A stretch of 64,000 nucleotides of DNA from Glandiceps talaboti (taxonomy: Eukaryota > Hemichordata > Enteropneusta > Spengelidae): NCBI RefSeq assembly GCF_964340395.1, contig NC_135566.1, forward strand, positions 16,242,501-16,306,500, read 5' to 3'. Shown here piece after piece: positions 48,439 through 62,599 of this stretch. A program made the translations under genes and the position numbers. The notes under the pieces are model-generated. The model ran no database searches. It saw nothing but the letters and a program-made list of their open reading frames with translations, and was not told where the DNA came from. Each line of letters opens with the position of its first letter. Within the stretch, counting starts at the first letter, position 1.

Positions 48439-48680
48439 TTATTTTTTAGATTTTTTAGATTTTGAATTTTTCCTGGCAATATTACCTACTTCAATAAAAA
48501 GTTAGTTAGTTTTTCCCTTTTTAGTTCTTTTCAAAAAAGTTTGTGTTTTTGTCTTAAGTTCTATGTTTTTGACTATTACATATTTCAATATCCAGTTTGT
48601 GTTTCAATTTGCGATTGTAAGAAATAAGTTTTATCTGTACAATCAATGATTTACTATCTATGAGAGGCTAGGCTGTAATG

Positions 48681-48778
48681 TGATCTAAGGGTTTGTTGTT
48701 ATTTTTCTATCGACTCATAACAACAAGGCTCCCTAAGTCACTCATATTTCCCTTTGGCTGAATGAAGAAAATTATTTA
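48681..48778. mobile_element. MITE family B, left-truncated copy
   Basis: GATCTAAGGGTTTGTTG, GACTCATAACAACAAGGCTC, CCTAAGTCACTCATATTTCC and GGCTGAATGAAGAAAATTAT match the core and right arm of the copy at 49244. The left arm is absent. Confidence 0.65.
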
Positions 48779-49243
48779 CAACCTATGAGAGGTTGTTATG
48801 TTCAATAAAGACTGATCGATAAATTGATTGAAAGTAGAGATGTAGGATTTTTGCATTGTTGACAAAGAATTATGGCATACATTAGTCTTAGCACTTAGAA
48901 TGTTAGACTCAAAGATTAATACTTGGTCTGTACTACACTCCTTTAAATCACTCATAGTATGAAAATGATACACACTAAAACAAGAACAGTCTCCAAGAAT
49001 GTTAGCTTAGGGAGCTACGTTTTTTAGTACAGTGTCCTACTTTGAACAGACTCCATATACATGTTATATACCGAACACACAAACCAGGTTGATCTCGTTT
49101 GAACAAAAATATAGGTTCTTATACCTTGGTCATTCTATGTCACAACTCACGTCTACATCACTGGTTCTGTGAGGTGCTTGAAATCGACTGAAGTCCAAAT
49201 CACCACTAATTTTCCAGATTTTCATAACTTACACTTGCAAAGG
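48779..49243. other. Non-coding stretch between two family B copies
   Basis: Parts (49120-49200) resemble the sequence left of the copy at 31561 (TATACCTTGGTCATTCTATG; CACTGGTTCTG). The mobile unit may therefore extend about 150 bp further left than its inverted arms. Confidence 0.45.
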
Positions 49244-49390
49244 TATATTCCCAATATTTTCTTCATTCAGCTGTAAAATACTCATGACCTAAGGGTTTTG
49301 TCACTACTTTGACTCATAGTGACAAGACTCCCTAAGTCATTCATATTTTTCTTGCAGCTGAGTGAAGAAAAACACTGGGAATAATATCTA
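49244..49390. mobile_element. MITE family B, best-preserved copy
   Basis: Left arm TATTCCCAATATTTTCTTCA then TTCAGCTG (49244-49272); right arm CAGCTGAGTGAAGAAAAACA then CTGGGAATAATA (about 49356-49387). The core holds a second inverted pair, TTGTCACTA and TAGTGACAA, around GACTCA. Confidence 0.8.
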
Positions 49391-51288
49391 ATGATCTTAT
49401 CACTCTTGTATCTTAAAACAACAAGTAGTAAATATGTACAAATTCCACACACAAAATTTTCAAAAATTACCAGAATTTATCAAGATTTCGTAATAATCCT
49501 TTATAGTGTTGTGAGTCAGAAAGTACATTAGAGAATAAATGCTATTAAACTTCATCCCATTATTCATATGTAGTATATTTGTAAGTGAGGCGTTTCGGAA
49601 TAAATATCACAAAGATAACAAGGCGAAATACGTGAAACTAGTGTTAAGTGATAATTTGAATTGGTAGGACAACTGTCAGAGGACTTTTTATCCTGTTGAA
49701 ATTCTTGTGATCACGTCCTGAAAAATCTCAATAGAATACTATAAAGTAGACTAGGATGAAATCTATACTCAAATGGTAGACTTGGACAAGATTTTATCAA
49801 AATTCCATCATTTGCGAAAGAATTCTCCCGCACTAGAAAAAGATGTATATCAAATACACATTTGATGGAAACAGATAACCGAATATGCAAATTACAGTAA
49901 TAAACATTTGGCGTACGGTTTTAATAATCAATTTCTTAATCTCGTTTTGTTTATTTTTCATACCGACGAGAATTCCACAAGTCAAGATATTGATGAATAA
50001 AAGGGATACGTTGAAATGAAATCAAGTGACAGCCAGTGTCAGAAATGTCATGTACAGGTGTGTGTCTGAGTGACAATTGTGACGACCTCTGTGAACTCAA
50101 TAGCGAAATAGTTACATCACCTGTCTATTTCACCTGCTCAATCTCCATATGACTTGTGAAATGTACGTTGTACAGGTTTTGTCAATTTACATACGGTTGA
50201 CAGAATTGCTCATTTTATAGGGGCACAATTTGTTACTTTTAAGCCTACGTAGAAAGGTTGGATGGTTGACCTTGCAATTAAGCCCTATTATAAATAGTAT
50301 TTTTCACAAACCTACAAATGGTCATTCAAACTCAATTCATATTGCTCCATCATCTGCAACTGTTCACCATGAGGAAAAATCAGCACACTATTAGCATATA
50401 ACAGGTTGACATTTGAAGATATATACACAAAGGTTACATTTCCATATACACGATCCAACTAGCTAGCTTTAATACATCAATGGAATGCATATATCTTCAC
50501 GATTAATATTCATACCATAAAATTCTGGACATACTGTGTAAAATTCAATAAAATATTATACACATAAAACAAAATGATGAAATTAGAATATTTCTGATAA
50601 AATTCAGAACATAAATGTCATTCTATATTCTGTGTTTTGCCATCTTGACTTTGTGGTGTTCTCAGGGTATGTATGAGTACTTGCAGTACCGTACATGTGC
50701 TCTGCATCAGTACTTTCACAAGTGCAGCAATAGAAAGTGCAGCAGAAAACATTACAAACTCAAGTGTAACATCATTGTAAAATACAGAATTTTTGATGGC
50801 ACTGTGTGAGAGAGTTATTATTTTTAATTGCATCAGCCAAAGACACATTCCTTGGCTTGCTATAATAAAAGCACTGCTGCTAAAATGATAGTATTATATA
50901 CTCCAAGTCACCAGGGGTTCCTCATTCAATTTTACAGAAGTTTTTGCATTATAACCTTCTTCTATGTAAGTTCTTGTTTAAGTACATGTACACATACTCA
51001 TTCGAATACAAGTATGAACTTTCGAGTCCTGCCACAAATCCAGTTCAGCTCAGTTCTATGTAGTAAACCCACAGGAACATAGTATTTTTTTGATTGCTAG
51101 ATCCGTGTCTGACTTATTTCTACTCGACACAAATATCATCCCTGACAGATGATATGAATGTTGCCCACACCTGTGTAGAGAAGAGGCTGACTATAGTGAG
51201 AAAAGCAGCCAAAAATTAAGATTTGCCGATAATGTTGGTTATTAAAATAGTGATGGATTGATGAGTTTTGCCATTACTACTGTGCTAT
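49391..51288. other. Non-coding stretch
   Basis: Overlapping opposite-strand open frames at 50615-50848 show no family match or splice sites. Nothing else assigned. Confidence 0.45.
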
Positions 51289-51690
<402 letters not shown>

Positions 51691-52784
51691 TAACTTTATA
51701 ATTTGTAACAGTGTACAAATGTATGGGGTGGGGGGGGGACTGCCAATGACTTTTAAAAATTTCTAGTCATCACTGGGTGTGATTAAGCATAGGTGCTGGC
51801 TGTCACTTCTGGAGAGTAGAGGGACACTTGAAACTTTTCATGTCACAAGAGACAAGATAAAGATGATGAACCCATCTGATCTTAAGAGTGACAATGCTTG
51901 TAATTTTACATGTGACTGGACACACTAATATGTATGCAGTATCAATGTGACGTGGAGAGTAGAGGGACATCATATCAATGTTTGTCGTCAGCGGACAGGA
52001 TTACCATACATACCTACATGTCTGTATTAAAGCAATTTTTTGTAAAGTATGAATTTGACCTGAATTTTTATCTACACTCACAGAATAACGTATTGTTTGA
52101 CAGGTCACAGCTAATGAAGAACACAAGACAAGCTATTAAACACTCAAAATATTCAGACAAACAGAATAGCTTAAGTGGGTCTGAAAAAAGGTATCCTTGG
52201 ATCAGCGTCTTTGATGTCACATACCTATATGCTATGAGGATAGGCGAGTAGGAATTATGCAATTATATCTTTTATGAAGGAAATAAATGGCAAATTACAT
52301 GAATTGTGATCTATCACCTTTCACATTTAATTACATCTCCAATTTATGCATTACAGAGAAAATTACTTCACCTTTGTAATAAATAACAATTATCTGCATG
52401 TCGTACAATGAAATTAATGATAAATTTGTTTTATATATGTGTATGTAGAAAACGTTATTTTTTTCTGTGATTGCAAAATATCGCAAACATCAATCATGGC
52501 TTTACGATCTTTATCATAAAGTTTTGCAGTTTTATGAAAAATAAAAAAATGAGCAAGCTACGAGTTATGAAAATAGCCTTTGCCTATCCTGTACAACAAA
52601 GTATGCTATTCGCAATTTTAAAAAAGTGCAAAAAATCGGAATAGACCTTTCCTTTTCATATATTTTCAACATATCTTTAAATGTGCTCAATTATATATAA
52701 TATTGGATAAAATTATCAAGACCATAGAGCAATATTCGTTAAAATTATATATGCCAAATAATAAAAATTGTGTGTTTATGATGT
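51691..52784. other. Non-coding stretch
   Basis: A 105-codon plus-strand frame (51934-52251) has no recognisable domain. A G run lies at about 51726-51737. Confidence 0.45.
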
Positions 52785-53190
52785 CTCGATCGACCCTAGA
52801 TTAAGCTGCCAACCCTAAACATTTTTTTACGTGTGAACAACACATAAAATTATGACAATTTACTTCTATTTCCCTGTAGATTTTCTTGCCAAAGCATCTA
52901 TACGGTTACTTTTTTAAAATTATGTTCCAGAAAGAAATGATGTCTTTTCAGACTATAACAGCACAGTCTGCATATTGTGTTCTGAATCACATAATTATCT
53001 TCATTTACTTTTACACCTCATCAACTGTTATGGAAGTAAAGTTAATTACCAACGAGTATCTTGTGTTGTTTGGCTGAAGTAATTAACAAAATAAAAAAAT
53101 AAAATAAAATAAAATACTGACCTACCTATCCTAGTTTGTGAAGTCATGTTATCAAAAAGAAATACTTTTTATTTTTATTTTTGCCTAATC
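52785..53190 (+). mobile_element. Dispersed repeat family D, copy 2
   Basis: GACCCTAGATTAAGCTGCC, AACCCTAAACATTT, the A-rich AAAATAAAATAAAATAC block and CTGACCTACCTATCCTAGTT + GTGAAGTCATGTTATCA follow the same order as in the copy at 15380. Confidence 0.62.
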
Positions 53191-54319
53191 ATATTTCAAA
53201 AATACTAATATCACATTCCTGAAGTAGGTAATATGCAATTTGACATTAATATAATCATTTAATTAGAAAAGAATTGGTCATTTTTCAAAATGGAACATTT
53301 TCACAATCAGTAATAATAAATTTGATAAAAAGATAATCATGGAATTATAAAAGAATTTGTCATTTTGTTATTACACATATGCCAAATGGTGCGTGGTAAA
53401 GTTACTGAATACACCAGCATTACAAGTATTGATTTGTTGTCAATAAATTATATCAAGTACAAATTGCAGATAAGTGACATGATGATCCCATGAATATAAA
53501 ACTCCTTCAAATTCCTTCAGTCTCACTTGTATTTTTTTCCTGATCATACTCCAACTGTTGGCGTTTTTTCAATTTACACAGCAATCAGTTAATGATGAGG
53601 GGCTTTCAAGGCCTGTACTTCATTACAGTGTAGCATCCTGTAGATAGCATCGCTACTTACTATAAAAGTCGTGTACATCTTAATGACTTGATTCATGTCT
53701 TGCTACACACACAGGTGATAGCTAGCACACTGCCTTAGCTCTTATCATTTACTGCAGCTCACAGAAAGTCCATTTGTACAATGTTGTTCATGCTTGGTCA
53801 AGCTCACAAGGCTTTCAAGTTTGTCCCCAAACACTTGATGTCAATTTCAGAACTTGACACTGCATGCCATCTGTGGTTTGGGTATTCCATGTATTTGAAC
53901 AGCTTAGGAAGGTTTGATTTGTGTATTTCCATATATAGGCATAGCTAGGTAGGTTTGGTGAGCAGAGTTGGTGAGCAGAGTAGTGGATATGATTTTAGAA
54001 TGTTGGAAATAAAAGTAATCTTTTCAGTTTGCTGCACATTCAGCAATACCTTTTGGGAGGAATATTACGATAGTGAAAGTGGGAAGCAATTATGCAGATT
54101 TGACTTATTCAAATTTCCTTTACAAAAACAAGATAAAAAGATCACATATATATAATAATACATACAGACCACTGATAAAGATATTTTCAATTTTTTTTTC
54201 ATTTTCGATGGTTATGATGAGCTGCATAATAATTCTATAATTTAAGTGAAGCTTTACCATGAAGTTTTACTAAGTTCCCTGTTATTTCCCATATTTATCC
54301 AAAATAAATCATTATCAGT
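53191..54319. other. Non-coding stretch
   Basis: No exon or repeat assigned. GTTGGTGAGCAGA-type sequence is doubled at 53956-53980. Confidence 0.5.
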
Positions 54320-54975
54320 GCAATTTTTAATAACAGTCTTACCACAACCACCAATGTTGTTTCAACCTGGTGAGTTTTGGATAACAAGAATATTTTTCAA
54401 CAAGAAAACCTATTGTGTGTATAATCCCAACAAAATAACCGGTGTTATTTCTAGATGATGAACATTGGGTAAAGAAACCTATTTTTGCACAGCTTATTCA
54501 CAATCACCAATGTTATTTCTGCATGATGAAGTTTGGGTAACAAGATCTATTTTCTCTATGGCCTATACAACCATCAATGCAATTTTGATAATGTGAAGTT
54601 TGGGTAACAAGATCTATTTTCCCTATGGCCTAACAACAACCAACACACAATGTTTTTTTGACAGGATGAAGTTTATATAACAAGCAGCTTTTTTGTATGG
54701 CCAGACCACAACCATAATGTTAAATTACAACTCGTGAAACTTGGTAACAAGAGCTATTTTGTGTATGGGTTAACTGTAACTGCTAAGTCTGTTATTTCAG
54801 TCTGGTTACTAAGTTTTGACATGGTGAAGTTTGAGTAACAAAAGCTGTATTATGTATGGCCTAACCACAACCCCTAATCATGTTATTTCAACATGGTGCA
54901 GATTGAGTAACAAGCGCTCTTTTCTGAATGGCCTTAACCACAACCACAATGTTATTACAACTCAGTAAACCTTTG
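54320..54975. repeat. Diverged tandem repeat, unit about 70 bp, about 9 copies
   Basis: Units carry CCACAACCACCAATGTTATT, T(C/G)AACATGGTGAAGTTTGG, GTAACAAGAGCTATTTT and GTATGGCCTAA. Conservation is highest in the middle (54470-54650). Confidence 0.87.
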
Positions 54976-57784
54976 GGGTAAACTCATAAAAAACAAGTAG
55001 ATTTCAATGTCAATGCAGTATTGCAAGGTGAAGTAATTGTACGAGCTACTGTGTTGAAATGACAAGATGAAAATACCATGTGTGAACAAGTCAAGAACTC
55101 CAATATCTATGAACAGAATAACTTTCACACATGAACACTCAGTCCATTTCCTGTTCAACTTTTATCATATTTAAATTTTAGTACAACTGCTGAATTCACT
55201 ATACAGTTCCTTCTGTGACTCTTAACTCAGTATCTATATAGGGACTTCGGTAATCAAGCCTTCGGTTTACTACTAAACGACAGGTGCAAATTAAATTTAT
55301 CGTTCTTCAATTTGGTTGATTATTAATACATGAGTGGGTGATAGCAGTTCCTCTGTGATCTAGACAGTGTAAACACTGGAAGTCCCAAAACAGCTACACT
55401 GCAAGTTCATGGAAATCGGTCAAATAAAAAAACTCTCCAATATGCCACCCTACTGAGACTATAATTAAACCAACTCATATAACTTTATCACTGTGTTGTA
55501 TCAACATGTTGTGACAATAGTTTTAGTTTGTGTCTATCTAATAGTAAACTAAAGGCTCAATTACCAGAGTAATAAGCTGCAACTGGGCTTTTCATTCTTT
55601 TAAAAATCTCAATAATTACATTCATTTAATATTTTATTTTTCAAAATATGATGACTTTCAAGGAATGGTCAACTTAAAGTGTACACAGATGTTGACAGGT
55701 ATTTTAAAACTATACTTTTAGAACCCCAAGTAAAGGGATGGGTGGGAATGGGGTATAGGACAGAAAGGAAGGTTGGTTCTGGTAGAATTTCCAACTTTAT
55801 ATGCACATACATTAATTTCTCGGAAATGAAGGTAAATTCAACATATTCTCCTAAAAAAATTCTATGTACATATGTACATTTTGTACACTCTCTTCATATT
55901 TAAATTGGCCATTATTCTTGTTTTACACTTGCTGTTGAAGTTGACAATTACCAAAATTTACATTATCCTTACATTAAAGAGCTAGTTAAAAACTGAATTA
56001 AAGAGCTAACTAAAAACTGATGTTATCATTAATGTACAAAGGCATTAACAAGGTCAGAGTGTCAAATTAGGGTCAAGTTGCTACTTTGTAGGACAATTAG
56101 AAACACTTGCTACTTTGTAACTGAATCCATTTAACCTTGAAAATGGACATGAGAAAATTTAATTTTTCACAGATGAAAAGTTTGTTTTGTTTTTGCTTTT
56201 AATCAGTGGAAAATTAATAAATTTGATATGAGTATGTATACGGAGCTAGGTTACGTTTGCCTTTTTCCAAGGTGTGGTTTACAACTATTTGGATACATTG
56301 CTTGACAACTGAGTAGTGTGATACCTATCTGAAATCATGTAGAAGTAATCTTTGGAGATTTCATGTAGTACGAATAATGTAGGGATGTAACCTCGGCAAA
56401 ATACAGAAATGGAAAAAACATTCATTGACAAACTCCACATGCATTCTTTCCGTAGCCTTAATACACAGATATTAGATACATATGCAACCTTAGGCATGTA
56501 TCACAATTCTTGTCACCTTTGAAAGATTCTGATGGAAATAAAGAACTTAACATGAAGCCTGCAAGTATTCTAGAATATTCACTCCAACAGAGACCAGTTT
56601 TGTATATTGGCAATACATAATTCAAGTGTGTAACATACACTGTATTCAAACTATTAGATCGTATCAGGTGTACAACACGTCTTGCATCATAAAAGTTCAC
56701 AAACTGTTCATGCCTTATATGAGTTATGACAGATCGCTTCAAGCTAAATACAGGTGGATTACAAACTATAACTATGACAATTATGACACCATTTTTAAAG
56801 AGGAAAATCCTAATTTTGTCAGTGAAGGTTACTCCTACTCAATAACGCTAATGTTACACACATTATGAGACGCGGCTGTCCTCAAAGAGTGTTTCCCCTC
56901 TAGCTATGTACTGGTAATATCACTTTGTTGACGTGAATGAAATACTTACAAATTGAATGCCAAAAGATCAACAACATGTGCATTTTTCATATATTTCTTG
57001 TCAAACTCAAAAATGACTCACTGCGATAATTTTCTACCCCTGGTAAACTTTAATCATAACACTGTCATATTTTCTATGATCAATATTTTTGTTTAACATG
57101 AATATTTAATGTCCCTGAAAATTCCAAATTGGCTTCTCTAAAACTTATACACCTTATTCATCAACAGTTATGACAATGCTATTTTTGCAACATGTAATAA
57201 AAACATACACACATGTATAATTGAAGTAGTTAGTCTGTACAATATTAATGTCTTCAAAATATAAACATTTTAGCTATATGTCATATTTAATCATTTTCAT
57301 ATTTTAATATATTTCATACATATGCATTCATTGATTTTATTACATGCCTAGATGTCATGTTTCAGATAGAAGCAACAGGGATATATACCTGCCGGGCAGG
57401 TGACTGTACTTACACATACATGCCTTGTACGATATATGTCTAAATAGTAATTTTTACAACAAGCAGTCACATTTTGGAAGTCTCTCAAGAAGAAAATCAT
57501 AAATTCAAAAATCAATAAAATTCTCACCATATTTACATTCACTCGATCAGCATGTAATAAAAATATTATAGTCCCCACTATGGGCATTTGTACCTTCAGG
57601 TCAAGACATGTTACATATACATTTAGCAGTCCTTTGCCTATAAACACCCGTATTTGACCAGTATTATACAATAAGGAGTAAAACATCAAACTACAGAACT
57701 TCTAGAAAAGGTTTGATTTAGTGACTGTGATAACGATGTAAAACTGTAAAGTGATATGCTTATCACTGTGGTTACTAACCACTA
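54976..57784. other. Non-coding stretch
   Basis: A two-copy 23-bp repeat (TTAAAGAGCTAGTTAAAAACTG) lies at 55974-56020, and TTGCTACTTTGTA is doubled at 56078 and 56107. Open frames at 56458-56868 and 57348-57689 have no family or splice support. Confidence 0.45.
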
Positions 57785-57907
57785 TAATTTTATTTGTTAC
57801 ATGTTAAGCCGTGAAAACTACAAGGGACCTTTATAATACAAACTGAAGATGTGTAGTGACAAAATCCTTCTGTCCAGCTGAATGAAGAAAAATATTGGGG
57901 AATAATA
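57785..57907. mobile_element. MITE family B, right part
   Basis: CAGCTGAATGAAGAAAAATA + TTGGGGAATAATA (about 57875-57907) is the best match to the family B right arm. The preceding core is decayed (GTGTAGTGACAAAATCC). Confidence 0.6.
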
Positions 57908-60239
57908 AAATTATACCCACATAAGCTTGATGTTAAAATGCAATGAAAATAATCGTGATTTTTCACAATGATTGCGTGTGGAATAAGACATGCTTGTCAC
58001 AGTCACAGCTCCTTGAGTTGCCTACATCTCTGACAGTTAGCACAATTCATTTCATATCCAATCTTTTATGGCCCATTTGTTTCAATCTCTAACCTGCAAA
58101 TTGCTATTCAGACTTAATGTTTCTCATCCAGCAAATCAAACATGTCGGTGAATGCAAACACATATTTCAACTGTAGATCATTCCCAAAGGGAGTAAAGTT
58201 GTTTTGGAATTCATAGCTCATTTGCAACCTGTAGATTGGGTAGTTCAAGAAATCGTTGCATTTACAACCAAAGAATCAGAAATACGTCAATGTTTTTTTT
58301 ACAGCTTTTCACCCCCTAGTCTATTTACTCTAACTATGCATGTCATTCCACCTGTATGACCTGTTGCCCAATAAGTAATATTGCCACGCTAACGACATCT
58401 AACAATTGGTTGTGTCATACGTTATTCTATATGGTTACTTTATGAAACCCAATATTGCTGTCAAAACACTGTACCATAGGAGGTTAATATGCAACGGGAA
58501 GAATTACATTATTTTGATGACTAAAAATGTCCACTAAATGTCAAAGTCTTAAATGGCTTAAGATACATAATGATATTTGTGTTTATTACAGGCTGTGATC
58601 TCCATTTGCAAACACTCTATGAAACAAGCCTGTTTACCACATTTGTCTCTCATAACCACTGCTTGTGTTGAGAATGTAAACATGTTGATAATTACGATTT
58701 GAAAATGTACACCCAATAACCTGATTACAACCATGACAATGTTTATTCAAATGAAGTCATTATGTAAATGTACATGCAAAGCAGAAATCAACACTGGAAT
58801 TAATGCATGTAAAGTGTGCATGTGATGATTTACCTGTATTATGTAAATTTAATTTTAGAACTGTAATTATGTAAATTTAATATACAAGTGGTTAATATTA
58901 CGATGTTTCAGCTATGGTTTACTGAATCAGTTCAAAACATTCTTCACAGAAGTATAATATATGACAGATAAACGGAGTATCACTACGCTGCAAACAGGCC
59001 AATCAAACACAAGATGATGGAACTTTCACCTTCCCTTGGAATTCAACCACAGCCATCTACTATCTTTAATATTTGCTGTCTCCAACATTTTTTGCCAATG
59101 CAAAGCTTCAAGCAGTCACTTTTATCACAATGAATAGAATGAATAAGTCAGTATTTTTCTAGTAGAGAAAAATTGACTTGACATCCTCCCTTTATCTGGA
59201 AATCGCATTGCATAATATTTGTTAATTGAATGTTTTGGAAATTGAACTAATAATCAAAGTCAACAAAATATTAGTTCTCTTGATCAGTTATTTATCATTA
59301 TGATCATATTAATTAATCACTATCCTCTTTATGACGATGCTATTATATTTTTTGTTGTATCAGCAGAAAAATAGTGTTGTTTGCAAGAACGTAGAGTATT
59401 TATTCATAAGGTCATTGCGGCACATTTATAGTGCCCTTGTTAATCAGTAAATATGATCATTGCAAACCATATACTAGCCTCTTTTTGGCTATGTTAATTC
59501 ACATATTTTTTGTTGTTGCATCAGCGAAAAACACCGTGGTTTCTGAAAATATTAAAAGCTGCTGACTGAATGCCTTGTCTTTGAGGCAAAAAACAGAAAT
59601 CAGAACATTTCTAATTTAAAACAGGAAATTGGGAATTTTTTTTACTATACATACTATACTTTATTTGAAGACCGTTTGACATTCAGGTATTTATAAATAC
59701 TTTCATATATATTATACTACATCATAATTGGAATGGGAAAGGTCAGACTACATTGCAATCATAAACTTTTAGTCTAACATTTCAAAATCAATCACATACC
59801 AACTTTCATATCAATAGTTATGACTTTATCAAAGATCATATCGGTGAATATTATGGAAAAATGATAACTCAGGATTTATATTCATCTAGATCAATTTTTA
59901 ATGGAAGGTTAATGTTTTATTATCAAATTTCTCATTTTGTATTTGATAAATCAACGAACCAACTTTGATTTACGAGTACGAGTAAATACAAGAAGAAATG
60001 ATAAATTATTGTGGATTATTGGGGTCTTGTCTTTTTGATGGGTTCATTCTGCTATATAGGCTGACATTCACATTTCTTACAAACATTCTCAATATCACAT
60101 TATGTTCGTTGTTACGCTAAAGCAATAAATTTCTTTTTTCTGAAATAATCTGCTATGAAAATTTTGAAATTCATTGATCTCAGATACAAGACTTGATCAG
60201 CTCAATCGACTTTTTAGCTGTATTTAATGAACATAAATG
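57908..60239. other. Non-coding stretch
   Basis: No exon or repeat family recognised. Confidence 0.45.
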
Positions 60240-60240
60240 G

Positions 60241-60275
<35 letters not shown>

Positions 60276-60690
60276 TACATACATACATACATACATACAT
60301 ACATGTACATACATACATACATACATACATACATACATACACACACACATACACATACATACATACATACATACATACACACATACATACATACATACAT
60401 ACATACATACATACATACATACATACACACACATACATACATACATACATACATGTACATACATACATACATACACACACACACATACATACCGGTACAT
60501 ACACACACACACATACATACATACATACATACATACAAATGTACATGTACATACATACACACACACATACATACATACATACATACATACATACACACAC
60601 ACATACATACATACATACATACATACATTACAATGCATGCATACACAAACACACAATGCATGCATACATACATGTACATACACATACTAT
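60240..60690. repeat. Compound (CA)n / (CATA)n array
   Basis: Starts with (CA)n (60241-60268), then about 370 bp of ACAT tetranucleotides broken by CACACA runs, ACATGTACAT and one ACCGGT. Long Tyr/Cys/Val or His/Thr/Ile open frames on both strands come only from this repeat. Confidence 0.97.
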
Positions 60691-61384
60691 ATATACATAC
60701 ACGAACCCTCTAGAAACTACTTCAGAATAAAAGTTTACCATTATACACATTAATTTTACTGAAACATGGTACACTTGACATTTTTCTTAATGCACTGTAC
60801 TGAAGGCTCTACACTTGTTATTTCTCACATTTCCAGCACAAAAATCAATCAGATACCATGATGTACAATCTAATAAAAAAACAGAGTTTGACTGCGAGTG
60901 TTAAATTTTATAGGATTATTGACAGCAGTGAGTGCTTGGGGGTATGGATTCCCTGCTGTCGATTGATTGTAGCATACAAAGTGATAACAATTCAGATTGT
61001 GGTCTGACAGAGTTCTTTCCAAGATTCACCAAATTCAAGTGATTTGATCAACATTCGACAGGAATCGTACATTAACTCAGTATGATGCCGTTGACAACAG
61101 GTACCCCATGCAGGTAAACTTTAATACGTGTTGACTTCACTATCTGCAGTTTTCTCTCCAGAAGCTGACCATCAAAATCTTGTCATGATCACGGACAGCT
61201 TGGACTTAATTGTAAATGTGCTCTAGATAGAAGGTAGAAAGACGAAATGACAAAAAAAAAAAAAAAAAAATAGTTCCATGATTTTTCCCCATATTCTAAA
61301 ATATTTTTGCCAAATTATTGATACATCCTAAAAAGTTTACAGTTGTTAGTTGACAACTTGGAAAATATTTTTGTTTAGCTATAT
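60691..61384. other. Non-coding stretch with A run
   Basis: An uninterrupted A run at about 61252-61270 could be the tail of a retroposed sequence, but no duplication flanks it. Nothing else assigned. Confidence 0.5.
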
Positions 61385-61530
61385 GGTGTGGAGAATTTGA
61401 CCTTAACCAGACTCAGTAGGGATCTCAGTATGGCCTTAGCCAGACACGGTAAGGAGAGTTTGGCATTATGCCATCCATGGTGGGGAGTCTAAGATTGGCC
61501 TTAGCCAGCAATGATGTGGAAGGTTTGCTT
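61385..61530. repeat. Tandem repeat, unit about 40-45 bp, about 3 copies
   Basis: TGGCCTTAGCCAGACACGGT / TTGACCTTAACCAGACTCAG / TTGGCCTTAGCCAGCAATG repeat with GGAGAGT-type spacers. Confidence 0.75.
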
Positions 61531-61654
61531 TTAAATCAAATCTCATAATTTATAATATACATGTATATCACAATTGTCAACTGATAATTTCTCCTGATGG
61601 TTCAAAAATCAAAATTCCCAAGCCCAATAAACCCTACAGTACAGCCATTTACTG

Positions 61655-61803
61655 ATAGTTGTAGTACAGGTCAGAGGCCATTTAGTGGTTTTAACACGAC
61701 ACTTTTCGGCAAACCATACTTTATTTTGTCTGAGGCAAACCTGCATAAGCAAAAAATAATGGATGACTTACCCAAAAGTGTCCTGTTGAAATCACTAAAT
61801 GGA
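61655..61803. mobile_element. Dispersed repeat family E, copy 2, foldback
   Basis: GGTCAGAGGCCATTTAGTGG, CGACACTTTTCGG and ATTTTGTCTGAGGCAAAC match the copy at 33360. Arms 61678-61706 and 61774-61802 are inverse at about 26 of 29 bases (CCATTTAGTG...GACACTTTT), so this copy shows the terminal structure that the first one lacks. Confidence 0.68.
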
Positions 61804-62599
61804 TGAGGATGTGCACTATAACAAGGCTATACTTCGAATTTGACAACCGTTAAAGTTTTATCCCAGAAAGTCAGCCTTATTGTCTACAGTTCTGTTATGT
61901 AACTGTGTACGCATACTCATCATGTTAATTTAAAAAATTAACTATAGAAATCCCATCTCCCAAATCTTGGCCAAATAATCTGATTTTTTCCACAAAAAGT
62001 TCAGTGTATATATATATAGTTTCTAGAAAAAATTCCATGAAATCTAAATTTATTGCAAACATCATAGATTTGGCAGTTGAATAGTCTGGATGCAAACGTG
62101 GTCTCTCGTGGAGGTATAAATCGTAATGATACTGTATAGGAATTAGGCTAGCAGTTGAAGGAATTTCATGAAAACTCCTGATGAAGCAGATATTGTACTT
62201 TTACAAGAGAGATTATCGGAATATAGGAAGGAAAGTATTAATCAATAAACTATTGATTGCTTGTTAAAGTGGCAATTTTGAATTTGAATAAAACTGATTG
62301 AAGTATACAAAAATCATTGCATATATAAATAAATTTTTGCAAAGCACAGAACAAAGGTGTGAATATTGGTATTGATTTAATCTACTTTAATATGCAACTT
62401 ACAAAACTGATACAAAGCACGAACGTTCAATATCCCTTGCTTTGTAGAAATCAATAAAATATATTAATCTTAAAATTGTCGATTGAGATTATAGACTCAA
62501 TGACTATATATACTTCTAACACTAACACAATTTGCCATGTTTCAGATCTCAAGAAAGGAGGGATGGGAAAATGATTGGTGCATCGCTATACTCTCAAAC
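61804..62599. other. Non-coding stretch
   Basis: TTAAAGTGGCAATTTTGAAT at 62263-62283 resembles the left end of MITE family A, but no further match follows. Confidence 0.45.

Noticed and set aside
51934-52251. 105-codon plus-strand frame
   Set aside because: No recognisable motif and no neighbouring exon signals.
57348-57689. 113-codon minus-strand frame with Cys-rich end
   Set aside because: No family match; hydrophobic AT-driven composition.
60180-60753. Open frames up to 186 codons on both strands
   Set aside because: Produced entirely by the CA/CATA array; no unique coding sequence.
62263-62300. Another left end of MITE family A
   Set aside because: Only TTAAAGTGGCAAT matches; the following sequence diverges at once.
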